From positions 62,001-126,000 of the forward strand of contig NZ_MDEQ02000010.1 in NCBI RefSeq assembly GCF_001883705.2: DNA of 64,000 nt. Direction: 5' to 3'. The stretch's first letter is position 1. Each line of letters begins with the position of its first letter. Of this stretch, positions 18,273 to 26,832 are shown one piece after another. A program made the position numbers and the translations under genes. The notes beneath the pieces were generated by a model. That model was not told the origin of the DNA. It searched no databases and saw nothing but the letters and a program-made list of their open reading frames with translations. The stretch comes from Burkholderia catarinensis (GTDB lineage: Bacteria > Pseudomonadota > Gammaproteobacteria > Burkholderiales > Burkholderiaceae).

Positions 18273-18974
18273 CTGGACACCACCGCCCGCCCCGCCCCGC
18301 TGCCGCGTCGTATCGGCTTGCTGGGCGGCACTTTCGACCCGATCCACGACGGCCATCTCGCGCTCGCGCGCCGGTTCGCCGAGCTGCTCGGCCTGACCGA
18401 ACTCGTACTGCTGCCCGCCGGGCAACCGTACCAGAAACGCGACGTGTCGGCCGCCGAGCATCGGCTCGCGATGACGCGCGCGGCCGCCGGCTCGCTGTCC
18501 GTGCCGGGCGTGACCGTGACCGTCGCCACCGACGAGATCGAGCACACCGGCCCGACCTACACGGTCGAGACGCTGGCGCGCTGGCGCGAGCGGATCGGCC
18601 CGGACGCGTCGTTGTCGCTGCTGATCGGCGCCGACCAGCTCGTGCGTCTCGACACGTGGCGCGACTGGCGCAAGCTGTTCGACTACGCGCACATCTGCGC
18701 GTCGACGCGCCCGGGCGTCGAGCTCGACGCGGCGCCGCCGGACGTCGCGCGGGAAATCGCCGCGCGGCAGGCCGGCGCCGACGTGCTGAAGGCCACGCCG
18801 GCCGGCCACCTGCTGGTCGATACGACCCTCGCATTCGACATCGCCGCGACCGACATCCGCGCGCACCTGCGCGAATGCATCGCGCGCCATGCGCAAATGC
18901 CCGATGCGTCGGCCGAACATGTGCCGGCCGCCGTATGGGCCTATATTCTTCAACATCGCCTCTACCACACCTGA
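18273..18974 (+). CDS. nadD: Nicotinate-nucleotide adenylyltransferase, probable CUG start
   Basis: About 233 residues if translation begins at CTG 18273. A strong ribosome site AAGGAAAGGA lies 7 nt before this CTG, and the frame then reads [27 protein letters not shown], where [11 protein letters not shown] is the conserved first strand and nucleotide-binding loop of NadD. There is no in-frame ATG or GTG nearby; the first conventional alternative, TTG 18318, would remove the RIGL strand. Further motifs: [31 protein letters not shown] and [11 protein letters not shown]. The enzyme adenylates nicotinate mononucleotide in NAD synthesis. rsfS follows after 4 nt. Confidence 0.93.
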   Translation: MDTTARPAPLPRRIGLLGGTFDPIHDGHLALARRFAELLGLTELVLLPAGQPYQKRDVSAAEHRLAMTRAAAGSLSVPGVTVTVATDEIEHTGPTYTVETLARWRERIGPDASLSLLIGADQLVRLDTWRDWRKLFDYAHICASTRPGVELDAAPPDVAREIAARQAGADVLKATPAGHLLVDTTLAFDIAATDIRAHLRECIARHAQMPDASAEHVPAAVWAYILQHRLYHT

Positions 18975-18978
18975 TTCC

Positions 18979-19422
18979 ATGGATATTCGCAAACTGCAGC
19001 GCGTGATCGTCGACGCCCTCGAAGACGTCAAGGCGCAAGACATCAAGGTGTTCAACACCAGCCACCTGACCGAACTGTTCGACCGCGTGGTCGTCGCATC
19101 GGGCACCTCCAACCGCCAGACCAAGGCCCTCGCGTCGAACGTGCGCGACAAGGTCAAGGAAGCCGGCGGCGACATCGTCAGCTCCGAGGGCGAAGACACC
19201 GGCGAATGGGTGCTCGTCGACTGCGGCGACGCGGTCGTGCACATCCTGCAGCCGGCCCTGCGCCAGTACTACAACCTCGAGGAAATCTGGGGCGACAAGC
19301 CCGTTCGGATGAAGCTCGGCGGCGGCAAGGGGAACGGCTTCGCCACGGCCAGCGAAGACGACGAAGACGAGGAAGCAGCGCCCGCACGCCCGGCGCGCAA
19401 AACGGCCGCCCGCCGCCGCTAA
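18979..19422 (+). CDS. rsfS: Ribosomal silencing factor RsfS
   Basis: 147 residues, longer than the usual 105-120. The core (MDIRKLQRVIVDALEDVKAQ, FDRVVVASGTSNRQTKALA, GEWVLVDCGDAVVHILQ, YYNLEEIW) is typical. It is followed by about 35 extra residues: an acidic run SEDDEDEEAA and a basic end RPARKTAARRR. RsfS binds ribosomal protein L14 and blocks joining of the subunits in starvation. It begins 4 nt after nadD and precedes rlmH by 18 nt, a widely conserved gene order. Confidence 0.96.
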   Translation: MDIRKLQRVIVDALEDVKAQDIKVFNTSHLTELFDRVVVASGTSNRQTKALASNVRDKVKEAGGDIVSSEGEDTGEWVLVDCGDAVVHILQPALRQYYNLEEIWGDKPVRMKLGGGKGNGFATASEDDEDEEAAPARPARKTAARRR

Positions 19423-19440
19423 GTCGTCACGCATCTCCCG

Positions 19441-19911
19441 ATGAAGCTTTTCATCCTCGCGGTCGGCCACAAGATGCCGGGCTGGATCGCATCCGGCTTC
19501 GACGAATACACGAAGCGGATGCCGCCCGAGCTGCGCATCGAGTTGCGCGAGATCAAGCCCGAACTGCGTTCGGGCGGCCGCAGCGCCGAAAGCGTGATGG
19601 CGGCCGAGCGGCAGAAGATCGAGGCCGCGCTGCCGAAAGGCGCGCGCCTCGTCGTGCTCGATGAGCGCGGCCGCGACTGGACCACGATGCAGCTCGCGCA
19701 GGCGCTGCCCGGCTGGCAGCAGGACGGCCGCGACGTCGCGTTCGTGATCGGCGGCGCCGATGGGCTCGATCCGGAACTGAAAGCGCGCGCCGACGTGCTG
19801 CTGCGCATCTCGAGCATGACGCTGCCGCACGGGATGGTGCGCGTGCTGCTCGCCGAACAGCTTTACCGGGCGTGGAGCATCACGCAGAATCACCCCTATC
19901 ATCGCGCATGA
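19441..19911 (+). CDS. rlmH: 23S rRNA pseudouridine-1915 N3-methyltransferase
   Basis: 156 residues, the standard length. SPOUT fold with the SAM knot [12 protein letters not shown] and the C-terminal part [18 protein letters not shown], ending NHPYHRA as in other RlmH proteins. It methylates pseudouridine 1915 in helix 69 of 23S rRNA on the assembled ribosome. Located between rsfS and maf in the same direction. Confidence 0.97.
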   Translation: MKLFILAVGHKMPGWIASGFDEYTKRMPPELRIELREIKPELRSGGRSAESVMAAERQKIEAALPKGARLVVLDERGRDWTTMQLAQALPGWQQDGRDVAFVIGGADGLDPELKARADVLLRISSMTLPHGMVRVLLAEQLYRAWSITQNHPYHRA

Positions 19912-19962
19912 CGCGTCGTCCTCGAGACGCGCGCCGCGCGCGCTCACCGAGATAACGACACC

Positions 19963-20595
19963 ATGCCGTCCAGCACGTCCCCCGCGCTTTTCCCGACTCT
20001 TTACCTCGCTTCGCAAAGCCCGCGCCGCCAGGAGCTGCTGCAGCAGATCGGCGTACGCTTCGAGCTGCTGCTGCCGCGCCCCGACGAGGACGCCGAGGCG
20101 CTCGAGGCCGAACTGCCCGGCGAAGCCGCCGATGCGTACGTGCGGCGCGTGACCGTCGCGAAGGCCGAAGCCGCGCGTGCGCGCCTCGTCGCGAGCGGCA
20201 AGCCGGCCGCGCCGGTGCTGGTCGCCGATACGACCGTCACGATCGACGGCGCGATCCTCGGCAAGCCGGCCGACGCCGCCGACGCGCTCGCGATGCTGAC
20301 GCGCCTCGCCGGCCGCGAACACGAGGTCATGACCGCCGTCGCCGTGATCGATGCCGGCGGCGAACTGCTGCCGCCCGCGCTGTCGCGCTCGTCGGTGCGC
20401 TTCGCGGCCGCGTCGCGCGACACGTACGCGCGCTACGTCGAAACGGGCGAGCCGTTCGGCAAGGCCGGCGCGTACGCGATCCAGGGGCGCGCGGCCGAAT
20501 TCATCGAGCGAATCGACGGTTCCCATTCAGGTATCATGGGTCTGCCCCTTTTTGAGACTGCCGCGCTATTGCGCGCCGCGCGCCTCGCCTTCTGA
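19963..20595 (+). CDS. maf: Maf family nucleoside triphosphate pyrophosphatase
   Basis: 210 residues. N-terminal [18 protein letters not shown] is the Maf substrate loop; [20 protein letters not shown] and [20 protein letters not shown] complete the family pattern, with a small insertion in the final part. Maf proteins hydrolyse dTTP, UTP or modified nucleotides to the monophosphate; this one is of the YhdE type by its position before rng, which favours dTTP/UTP. It is 8 nt upstream of rng. Confidence 0.93.
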   Translation: MPSSTSPALFPTLYLASQSPRRQELLQQIGVRFELLLPRPDEDAEALEAELPGEAADAYVRRVTVAKAEAARARLVASGKPAAPVLVADTTVTIDGAILGKPADAADALAMLTRLAGREHEVMTAVAVIDAGGELLPPALSRSSVRFAAASRDTYARYVETGEPFGKAGAYAIQGRAAEFIERIDGSHSGIMGLPLFETAALLRAARLAF

Positions 20596-20603
20596 ATCCC
20601 ACC

Positions 20604-22073
20604 ATGAACGAAGAAATCCTGATCAACCTCACGCCGCAGGAAACGCGGGTCGCACTCGTCCAGCAAGGCGCGGTGCAGGAGCTTCACGTCGAGCGCACGC
20701 TGTCGCGCGGGCGGGTCGGCAACATCTATCTCGGCAAGGTCGTGCGCGTGCTGCCCGGCATGCAGTCGGCGTTCATCGACATCGGCCTCGAGCGCGCGGC
20801 GTTCCTGCATGTTGCCGACATCTGGCAGCCGCGCCTCGCGGGCGAGCCGCAGTCGAACGCGCCGCACCAGCCGATCGAGAAGACCGTCTTCGAAGGCCAG
20901 ACGCTGATGGTCCAGGTGATCAAGGATCCGATCGGCACGAAGGGCGCGCGGCTGTCGACACAGGTCAGCATCGCGGGCCGCACGCTCGTCTACCTGCCGC
21001 AGGAGCCGCATATCGGCATCTCGCAGAAGATCGAGAGCGAGGCCGAGCGCGAGGCCGTGCGCGCGCGCCTGACGGCCGTGATCCCGCCGGACGAGAAAGG
21101 CGGCTACATCGTGCGCACGATCGCCGAGGATGCGACCTCCGACGAGCTGGCCGGCGACGTCACGTACCTGCGCAAGACCTGGGCGACGATCGTCGCGCAA
21201 GCGCAGCGGCTGCCGGCAACCAGCCTGCTGTACCAGGATCTCGATCTCGCGCAGCGCGTGCTGCGCGATTTCGCGAACGACGACACGACGCGCATCCAGG
21301 TCGATTCGCGCGAGACTTACCAGCGCCTCTCGGAATTCGCGTCCGAGTTCACGCCTGCCGTGAGCCCGAAGCTGCACCACTATACGGGCGAGCGGCCGCT
21401 GTTCGACCTGTACAACATCGAGACGGAGATCCAGCGCGCGCTGTCGCGCCGCGTCGACCTGAAGTCGGGCGGTTACCTGATGATCGACCAGACCGAGGCG
21501 ATGACGACGATCGACGTGAACACGGGCGGCTACGTCGGTGCGCGCAACTTCGACGACACGATCTTCAAGACCAACCTCGAGGCCGCGCATACGATCGCGC
21601 GGCAGCTGCGGCTGCGCAACCTCGGCGGGATCATCATCATCGACTTCATCGACATGGAGAACGCCGAGCATCGCGACGCGGTGCTGTCGGAGTTGAAGAA
21701 GGCGCTGTCGCGCGATCGCACGCGCGTGACGGTCAACGGCTTCTCGCAGCTCGGGCTCGTCGAGATGACGCGCAAGCGCACGCGCGAATCGCTCGCGCAC
21801 GTGCTGTGCGAGCCGTGCCCGACCTGCCAGGGCAAGGGCCAGGTGAAGACGTCGCGCACCGTGTGCTACGACGTCCTGCGCGAGATCCTGCGCGAATCGC
21901 GGCAGTTCAACCCGCGCGAATTCCGCGTGATCGCCGCGCAGCAGGTGATCGACCTGTTCCTCGACGAGGAATCGCAGCATCTCGCGATGCTGATCGACTT
22001 CATCGGCAAGCCGGTGTCGCTGCAGGTCGAGTCGAACCTGAGCCAGGAGCAGTACGATATCGTGCTGATGTAA
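20604..22073 (+). CDS. rng: Ribonuclease G
   Basis: 489 residues. N-terminal S1-like RNA-binding part (LSRGRVGNIYLGKVVRVLPGMQSAFIDIGLERAAFLHV), the RNase H-like and 5' sensor region, catalytic metal-binding Asp in TTIDVNTGGYVG and IIIIDFIDM, and the zinc-link CPTC within EPCPTCQGKG. The long C-terminal scaffold of RNase E is absent, so this is RNase G rather than E. It processes the 5' end of 16S rRNA and cleaves some mRNAs. The maf-rng pair is common in proteobacteria. Confidence 0.97.
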   Translation: MNEEILINLTPQETRVALVQQGAVQELHVERTLSRGRVGNIYLGKVVRVLPGMQSAFIDIGLERAAFLHVADIWQPRLAGEPQSNAPHQPIEKTVFEGQTLMVQVIKDPIGTKGARLSTQVSIAGRTLVYLPQEPHIGISQKIESEAEREAVRARLTAVIPPDEKGGYIVRTIAEDATSDELAGDVTYLRKTWATIVAQAQRLPATSLLYQDLDLAQRVLRDFANDDTTRIQVDSRETYQRLSEFASEFTPAVSPKLHHYTGERPLFDLYNIETEIQRALSRRVDLKSGGYLMIDQTEAMTTIDVNTGGYVGARNFDDTIFKTNLEAAHTIARQLRLRNLGGIIIIDFIDMENAEHRDAVLSELKKALSRDRTRVTVNGFSQLGLVEMTRKRTRESLAHVLCEPCPTCQGKGQVKTSRTVCYDVLREILRESRQFNPREFRVIAAQQVIDLFLDEESQHLAMLIDFIGKPVSLQVESNLSQEQYDIVLM

Positions 22074-22199
22074 CGTTCCGCCCATCCGCCGCCGGCATCG
22101 CCGCGCGGCGCTTCGATGCGGCGCCCGGGCCGCCGGCGCATGCCGCGCCAGCGCCCGGCGCCGCCCTTTCACTTTCCCTTTTCGCATTCACCACACACC

Positions 22200-22535
22200 A
22201 TGAGCCAAGGCCACAACCGCCGCCAGCGCAAGAAACTCCACATCGGCGAATTCCAGGAACTCGCGTTCAACGCGACCGCGCATTACCGCAACGAAATGAC
22301 CGACCTCGAGCGCGGCGAGCTGATCGACGCATTCATCGACTTCGTCGAAGCGAACGGGCTGCTGACCGTCGCGTCCGCGGACGAAGGTATCGGCGCCTAC
22401 GTGATCTCCGGCGCGCCGCGCGGCACGACGACCGATGCCGATCGCGAGATCGTGCGCGGCTGGCTGGCCGCACGGCCGGAACTGGCCGACGTCAAGGTCA
22501 GCGAATTCACCGACGCGTGGTACCCGGACGCCTGA
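22200..22535 (+). CDS. YggL family 50S ribosome-binding protein
   Basis: 111 residues. Starts MSQGHNRRQRKKLHIGEFQELAF, the typical beginning of the YggL (DUF469) family, and ends DVKVSEFTDAWYPDA. A small cytosolic protein reported to bind the large ribosomal subunit in E. coli. The start was set at the first residue of homology; 28 residues of open frame upstream are probably leader. No clear ribosome site. It stands 126 nt downstream of rng. Confidence 0.88.
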   Translation: MSQGHNRRQRKKLHIGEFQELAFNATAHYRNEMTDLERGELIDAFIDFVEANGLLTVASADEGIGAYVISGAPRGTTTDADREIVRGWLAARPELADVKVSEFTDAWYPDA

Positions 22536-22846
22536 TTTTCCGGTTTCACCCCGCTTGGGGCAGCGCCCGTGCCTGCCCGCCATGACGGCGGGCCAGGCCG
22601 GCGCCGCCCGCGGCGCCTGCGCGCGCCCCTCTCCCTCCGCCCCCCCTTCCCCGTCGCCCGACACCTGCACCACCGGCACCGACCCACACGATTCGCGCCG
22701 CGTCGACCGTGATTACCCCGATTCCGCGAGTGAATCGGATGCTTACTTCAATTTAACGTTGATTAAAAGACGTCTCGCGCCGGCGGGCCTACTCTGATTG
22801 CCAGGAATCCGATGTTTCCGGCGCGATCGGCAAGCAGGACGAAAGA
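22536..22846 (+). other. Intergenic region without a recognised gene
   Basis: Contains a GC hairpin (GCCTG-CCCGCC, loop, GGCGGG-C-CAGGC, about 22572-22598) without U-tract, then an AT-rich patch around 22740-22775 that stands out in this GC-rich DNA and is probably the promoter region for the following lipoprotein. I could not fix a promoter with confidence. Confidence 0.4.
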
Positions 22847-22894
22847 ATGAAAACCGCTCGCCCGGCAGGTGTTCCGGATTCCAGCACGGGCTAA
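22847..22894 (+). other. Possible 15-codon leader ORF
   Basis: ATG preceded by AGGACGAAAGA and ended by TAA; encodes MKTARPAGVPDSSTG. In the leader of the repeat lipoprotein. Could be chance. Confidence 0.2.
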
Positions 22895-22934
22895 AACGCG
22901 ACACGGCGACAGGTCAATCAGGGAGACACCAACG

Positions 22935-22994
22935 ATGCGCCGCCCGCTTCCCCACCGCAGCGACGACACATCGGCGCACGCGAAGGCTGCCTGA
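22935..22994 (+). other. Possible 19-codon leader ORF
   Basis: ATG preceded by CAGGGAGACACCAACG and ended by TGA 29 nt before the lipoprotein start; encodes MRRPLPHRSDDTSAHAKAA. Has a credible ribosome site. Could be chance. Confidence 0.25.
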
Positions 22995-23023
22995 CCCAAC
23001 GTTTCAAACGATACGAGGACGAC

Positions 23024-24241
23024 ATGAATACGCCTACTACCCATCAAGCAGGACTCCGAATGATCATGATCGCGGCGGGTGTCGCAGCGCTGATGTCGCT
23101 GTCCGCGTGCGGCGGCTCCGGCTCGCTGAGCCAGGGCACCGGCGGCACCGGATCGGGTTCGGGCGACACGACGGCCACGACCGGCGGCACGGGCAACGGC
23201 AGCGGCAGCGGGTCAGGCAGCGGCTCGACCGTCGGCGGCACGGGAAGCGGCACCGGCGGCACCTCGGGCACCGGCACGTCGGCCAATGCGCTCGGCCAGA
23301 CGATCGGTTCGTCGAGCAACGTCGTGACGGCCGCGGGCGGCGCCGTGTCGGGCGTCGGCACGGTGATCGCGGGCCAGTCGCTGCCCGGCACGAACGCGGC
23401 GACCACGCAGGGGCTCGGCACCGTCGTGCAGGACGCCGGCGCGGCCGTCACGACGCTCGGCACCGGGCTCGGGTCGGGGCTCGGCCAGCTCGGCGCATCG
23501 TCGAATCCGGTCGGCACGACGGTCGCGAGCACGGGGGGCGTGGTCACGAACCTCGGCAACGCGGTCGCCGCGACGGGCGGCGTCGTGTCGAGTCTCGGCG
23601 CCGGCGGATCGGCGCTGGCGCCGCTCGCGCCCGTCACGTCGCCCGTCGGCGGCGCGATCACGACGCTCGGCAATACGATCGCGGGCGGCGGCGCAACGCT
23701 CGGCACGCAGTTGTCGACCGGACCCGTCGCGCAGGTCACGGGCGCCGCCAGCTCGGCGATCACGCCGATCACGACAACGGTCGGGTCGGTCACGCAGACC
23801 GTCGCGTCGAGCACGCCGCTCGGCGCGCCGCTGACGAACCTCGTGACGACGGTCGGCAACGGCATCGCGGGCGCAGGTGCGACGATCGCGAAAACCGGCG
23901 GCAATCCGGTGACGACCGGCGTCGGCAACGTCGTGACGGCGACCGGCAACACGGTGGCCACCGCCGGCACCGCACTGCTCGGCGGCGGTGGCGCCACGAC
24001 GAGTCCGCTCGCGCCGGTCACGGGGCTCCTGTCGACGGGTGCACTCGGCAGCGCGACCGGCGGCAGCAACCCGGCAGGCGCGCTCACGTCGGCGGTCGGC
24101 ACCGTGACGGGAGCCGTGTCGGGCGCGGCCGGCGGCTCGCCGGTCGCGGGGCTGACCGGCGGCAGCGGCACCGGCGCGCTCTCGAAGACGGGCGGCGTGC
24201 TCGCGCCCGTAACCACGACGCTCGGCGCGCTGGTCAAATAA
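23024..24241 (+). CDS. Glycine-rich repeat lipoprotein (collagen-like repeat type)
   Basis: 405 residues. Ribosome site GAGGACG before ATG. The signal peptide ends in a lipobox (MSLSAC), so the mature protein would be lipidated at Cys near residue 29 and held in an envelope membrane. Next comes a Gly/Ser/Thr linker (SGSGSGSGSTVGGTGSGTGG), then about 320 residues of degenerate repeats built on VVT.LG, VGT.V, TGGVV.NLG and LAPVT. Relatives in Burkholderia are annotated as collagen-like triple-helix repeat proteins, but the regular Gly-X-Y pattern is not kept along the whole length. Aromatic residues are almost absent. No known enzymatic domain. Probably a surface or periplasmic structural protein; function unknown. 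The frame stays open past the stop into a Gln-Pro repeat. Confidence 0.8.
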   Translation: MNTPTTHQAGLRMIMIAAGVAALMSLSACGGSGSLSQGTGGTGSGSGDTTATTGGTGNGSGSGSGSGSTVGGTGSGTGGTSGTGTSANALGQTIGSSSNVVTAAGGAVSGVGTVIAGQSLPGTNAATTQGLGTVVQDAGAAVTTLGTGLGSGLGQLGASSNPVGTTVASTGGVVTNLGNAVAATGGVVSSLGAGGSALAPLAPVTSPVGGAITTLGNTIAGGGATLGTQLSTGPVAQVTGAASSAITPITTTVGSVTQTVASSTPLGAPLTNLVTTVGNGIAGAGATIAKTGGNPVTTGVGNVVTATGNTVATAGTALLGGGGATTSPLAPVTGLLSTGALGSATGGSNPAGALTSAVGTVTGAVSGAAGGSPVAGLTGGSGTGALSKTGGVLAPVTTTLGALVK

Positions 24242-24256
24242 GCGGCAGGCAGGCGC

Positions 24257-24288
24257 GGCGCCCGCATCGTCGCCGACGATCGGGCGCC
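24257..24288 (+). terminator. Long inverted repeat after the repeat lipoprotein
   Basis: GGCGCCCG / CGGGCGCC enclosing ATCGTC / GACGAT with a 3-nt loop, 16 nt after the stop. A strong hairpin but without a U-tract, so termination is uncertain. Confidence 0.4.
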
Positions 24289-24290
24289 AC

Positions 24291-24386
24291 AGCCGCAGCC
24301 GCAGCCGCAGCCACAGCCACAGCCGCAGCCGCAGCCGCAGCCACAGCCACAGCCACAGCCACAACCTCAGCCTCAGCCTCAGCCGG
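24291..24386 (+). repeat. Hexanucleotide tandem repeat, about 16 units
   Basis: Sixteen consecutive 6-bp units AGCCGC, AGCCAC or AGCCTC with one AACCTC and a final AGCCGG. On the plus strand one frame reads alternating Gln-Pro and lies in phase with the preceding lipoprotein gene beyond its TAA. The unit length of six keeps the reading frame on slippage. Confidence 0.9.
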
Positions 24387-24575
24387 AATCGAATCTCGCC
24401 CGCTCCGCCTTCGATCCCTTCTTTTCCCCCACGGTCTGCCTCCAACAGGCCAACGAAATCGGTCCTGAAAGCCAGACACGTTAAACTCTCACCTCGCGTG
24501 GTGCGCCGCCCGCACCCGCCATCCATCGCCAGCCGCGTGCCCTCGGGCCGCCCCCGACCCATGGAGTGAGTGTCA

Positions 24576-25535
24576 ATGAGCGGCGGACACCCGTTTACCG
24601 CATCCCTCAAGTCGTTTCCGTCCTCGACGGTCTTCCTGATTCTCGCCGCCGCGCTGCTGTCCGGCTGCGGGTTGCTGCCGACCCAGAATCCGCCCGCGCC
24701 GATCAGCGAGGCGCTTGTCGAGCCTGTCGAGGAAACCGCCGGCGAGCCGCTGACGATGCCGCCCGTGCCCGCGCCGACTCACCCGGAGGAACCGGAAGCG
24801 CCGAAGAAGCCGCACCGTGAAGTCACGCGGCCGAAGCCCGTGCAGCGCCCCGAATCGCCGACACCGCCGCCGCCTCCGCCCGCGCCGCTCGTCGCGACGC
24901 GCCCGCTCGACCGTACCCAGATCCATGCGCTGCTCGACAGCGAAGTCGCGCGCCGCAACGGCAAGGTGATCGGCCGCGCGGTCGACATGGTGGCCGACGC
25001 GAGCGGCAAGCCGCGCGAGATGATCGTCAACCTTCAGGGCTTCATGGGCGTCGGCGACCGCAAGGTCATCTTCCCGTGGAACGTGTTCCGCTTCACGCCG
25101 GGCGGCAAACAGGAGCCGATCGTGCTCGACGTGCCGTCGGGCGACCTGCCGCCGGCCGCGCGGCCAAAGGCCGTGCCGCTGTCGGGCTCGGCCGCGGCGT
25201 CGCCCGCCACGCGGCTGCCGATGCTCGACAGCGATGTCGAGCGCCCGAACGGCACGAAGATCGGCCGCATCGTCGACGTGCTGATCGACCGCGCCGCGCA
25301 GCCGCAGGCTGTCGTGCTCGACCTCGGCGGCCTCGTCAATACCGACCGCCGTTCGATCGCCGCGAGCTGGGGCGCGCTGCGCTTCGTCACGCGCGACAAG
25401 GCGCTGCACCCGCAGCTCGACCTGAACGACGCACAGATCAAGGCGTCGCCGCCCTACGCGGCCGACAAGCCGATCGTCGCGGTTTACCCGCCCGCTGCCC
25501 CGGCACCGGCTTCGTCTGCGAGTGCGACCCGATGA
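24576..25535 (+). CDS. PRC-barrel domain lipoprotein
   Basis: 319 residues. GGAG lies 9 nt before the ATG; a GTG six nt upstream is the alternative start. A signal peptide with lipobox (ALLSGC, Cys near residue 31) is followed by a Pro/Glu-rich linker with PTPPPPPPAP, then two PRC-barrel-like segments: HALLDSEVARRNGKVIGRAVDMVAD..FPWNVFRF (about 115-165) and MLDSDVERPNGTKIGRIVDVLIDR..ASWGALRF (about 215-275). PRC barrels are small beta-barrels that often bind partner proteins. The stop overlaps the start of the MFS gene (ATGA), so the two are coupled. Function of this pair is unknown. Confidence 0.8.
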   Translation: MSGGHPFTASLKSFPSSTVFLILAAALLSGCGLLPTQNPPAPISEALVEPVEETAGEPLTMPPVPAPTHPEEPEAPKKPHREVTRPKPVQRPESPTPPPPPPAPLVATRPLDRTQIHALLDSEVARRNGKVIGRAVDMVADASGKPREMIVNLQGFMGVGDRKVIFPWNVFRFTPGGKQEPIVLDVPSGDLPPAARPKAVPLSGSAAASPATRLPMLDSDVERPNGTKIGRIVDVLIDRAAQPQAVVLDLGGLVNTDRRSIAASWGALRFVTRDKALHPQLDLNDAQIKASPPYAADKPIVAVYPPAAPAPASSASATR

Positions 25536-26791
25536 CGATCAAGCATTCCGTCAGCGTACGTAGTCTGCGGTCACTCGACTGGCTCAACTTCTTCGTTGCA
25601 AACGTTCAAACCGGGTTCGGTCCGTTCATCGCGTCCTACCTCGCATCGCACAAGTGGACGCAGGGCGAGATCGGCATGGTGCTGTCGATCGGCACGATCA
25701 GTGCGATGGTCAGCCAGGTGCCGGGCGGCGCGGCCGTCGATGCGCTGAAGAACAAGAAAGGCGCGGCCGCGTGGGCGATCGCGGCCATCATCCTGTCCGC
25801 GGTGCTGCTCGCGTCGAGCCCGACGATCGTGCCGGTGATCGCCGCCGAGGTGTTCCACGGTTTCGCCAGCTGCATGCTCGTGCCGGCGATGGCCGCGATC
25901 TCGTTCTCGCTCGTCGGCCGAGCCGACCTTGGCGACCGGCTCGGCCGCAACGCGCGCTGGGCGTCGATCGGCAGCGCGGTCGCGGCGGGCCTGATGGGGC
26001 TCACCGGCGAGTACTTCTCAGCGCGTGCGGTGTTCTGGCTGACCGCCGTGCTGGCGGTGCCCGCGCTGTTCGCGCTCGCGATGATCCAGCCGACACACGA
26101 GGTGATCCCGCAGTCGTCGAAGCCCGACGACCACGACGAAGCCGGCGAACGCGAAACGCTGCTTGAGCTGCTGCGCGACCGCCGGATGCTGATCTTCGCG
26201 GCATGCGTCGTGCTGTTCCACCTGTCGAACGCGGCGATGCTGAACCTCGCCGCCGGCGAAGTCACGGCCGGGATGGGCGAGAACGTGCAGCTCGTGATCG
26301 CCGCGTGCATCATCGTGCCGCAGGCGATCGTCGCGATGCTGTCGCCGTGGGTCGGCCGCTCCGCGCAACGCTGGGGGCGCCGGCCGCTCCTGCTGCTCGG
26401 CTTCTCCGCGCTGCCGGTGCGCGCGCTGTTGTTCGCCGGCGTGAGCAGCCCGTACCTGCTCGTGCCCGTGCAGATGCTCGACGGCATCAGCGCGGCCGTG
26501 TTCGGCGTGATGCTGCCGCTGATCGCGGCCGACGTCGCGGGCGGCAAGGGCCGCTACAACCTGTGCATCGGGCTGTTCGGGCTCGCGGCCGGGATCGGCG
26601 CGACGCTCAGCACGGCCGCGGCCGGCTACGTCGCCGATCACTTCGGCAACACCGTCAGCTTCTTCGGGCTCGCGGGCGCGGGCGCGCTCGCGGTGCTGCT
26701 GGTCTGGCTCCTGATGCCCGAAACGCGCGTCGAGAACGGCGATGCGGCGGCCGACGAGCCGGCAGCCGCATCGCCCGAACAGGCGCACTGA
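25532..26791 (+). CDS. MFS transporter
   Basis: 419 residues with about twelve membrane helices. N-terminal SLDWLNFFVANVQTGFGPFIASYL, motif-A-like VPGGAAVDALKNKKGAAAWA after helix 2, a central hydrophilic loop (QSSKPDDHDEAGERE), second motif-A-like PWVGRSAQRWGRRPLLLLG, and a hydrophilic tail. Family members are exporters or importers of small molecules; nothing in the sequence defines the substrate. Start codon overlaps the stop of the PRC-barrel lipoprotein, which suggests the lipoprotein may act with the transporter. Confidence 0.9.
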   Translation: MTIKHSVSVRSLRSLDWLNFFVANVQTGFGPFIASYLASHKWTQGEIGMVLSIGTISAMVSQVPGGAAVDALKNKKGAAAWAIAAIILSAVLLASSPTIVPVIAAEVFHGFASCMLVPAMAAISFSLVGRADLGDRLGRNARWASIGSAVAAGLMGLTGEYFSARAVFWLTAVLAVPALFALAMIQPTHEVIPQSSKPDDHDEAGERETLLELLRDRRMLIFAACVVLFHLSNAAMLNLAAGEVTAGMGENVQLVIAACIIVPQAIVAMLSPWVGRSAQRWGRRPLLLLGFSALPVRALLFAGVSSPYLLVPVQMLDGISAAVFGVMLPLIAADVAGGKGRYNLCIGLFGLAAGIGATLSTAAAGYVADHFGNTVSFFGLAGAGALAVLLVWLLMPETRVENGDAAADEPAAASPEQAH

Positions 26792-26832
26792 AGGCGGCGC
26801 GCCGCCGTTACCCGCTTCTTGGCCGATTCACG

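Noticed and set aside
18318..18974. nadD starting at TTG 18318
   Set aside because: Would remove the conserved RIGL strand and leaves a strong ribosome site 50 nt upstream unused; CTG 18273 fits better.
17320..20526. Open frame of 1068 codons on the minus strand across hemF-nadD-rsfS-rlmH-maf
   Set aside because: Spans several genuine plus-strand genes with conserved motifs, so it cannot be a single real gene.
24291..24386. CRISPR array
   Set aside because: Units are 6 bp with no spacers and no cas genes; it is a simple tandem repeat.
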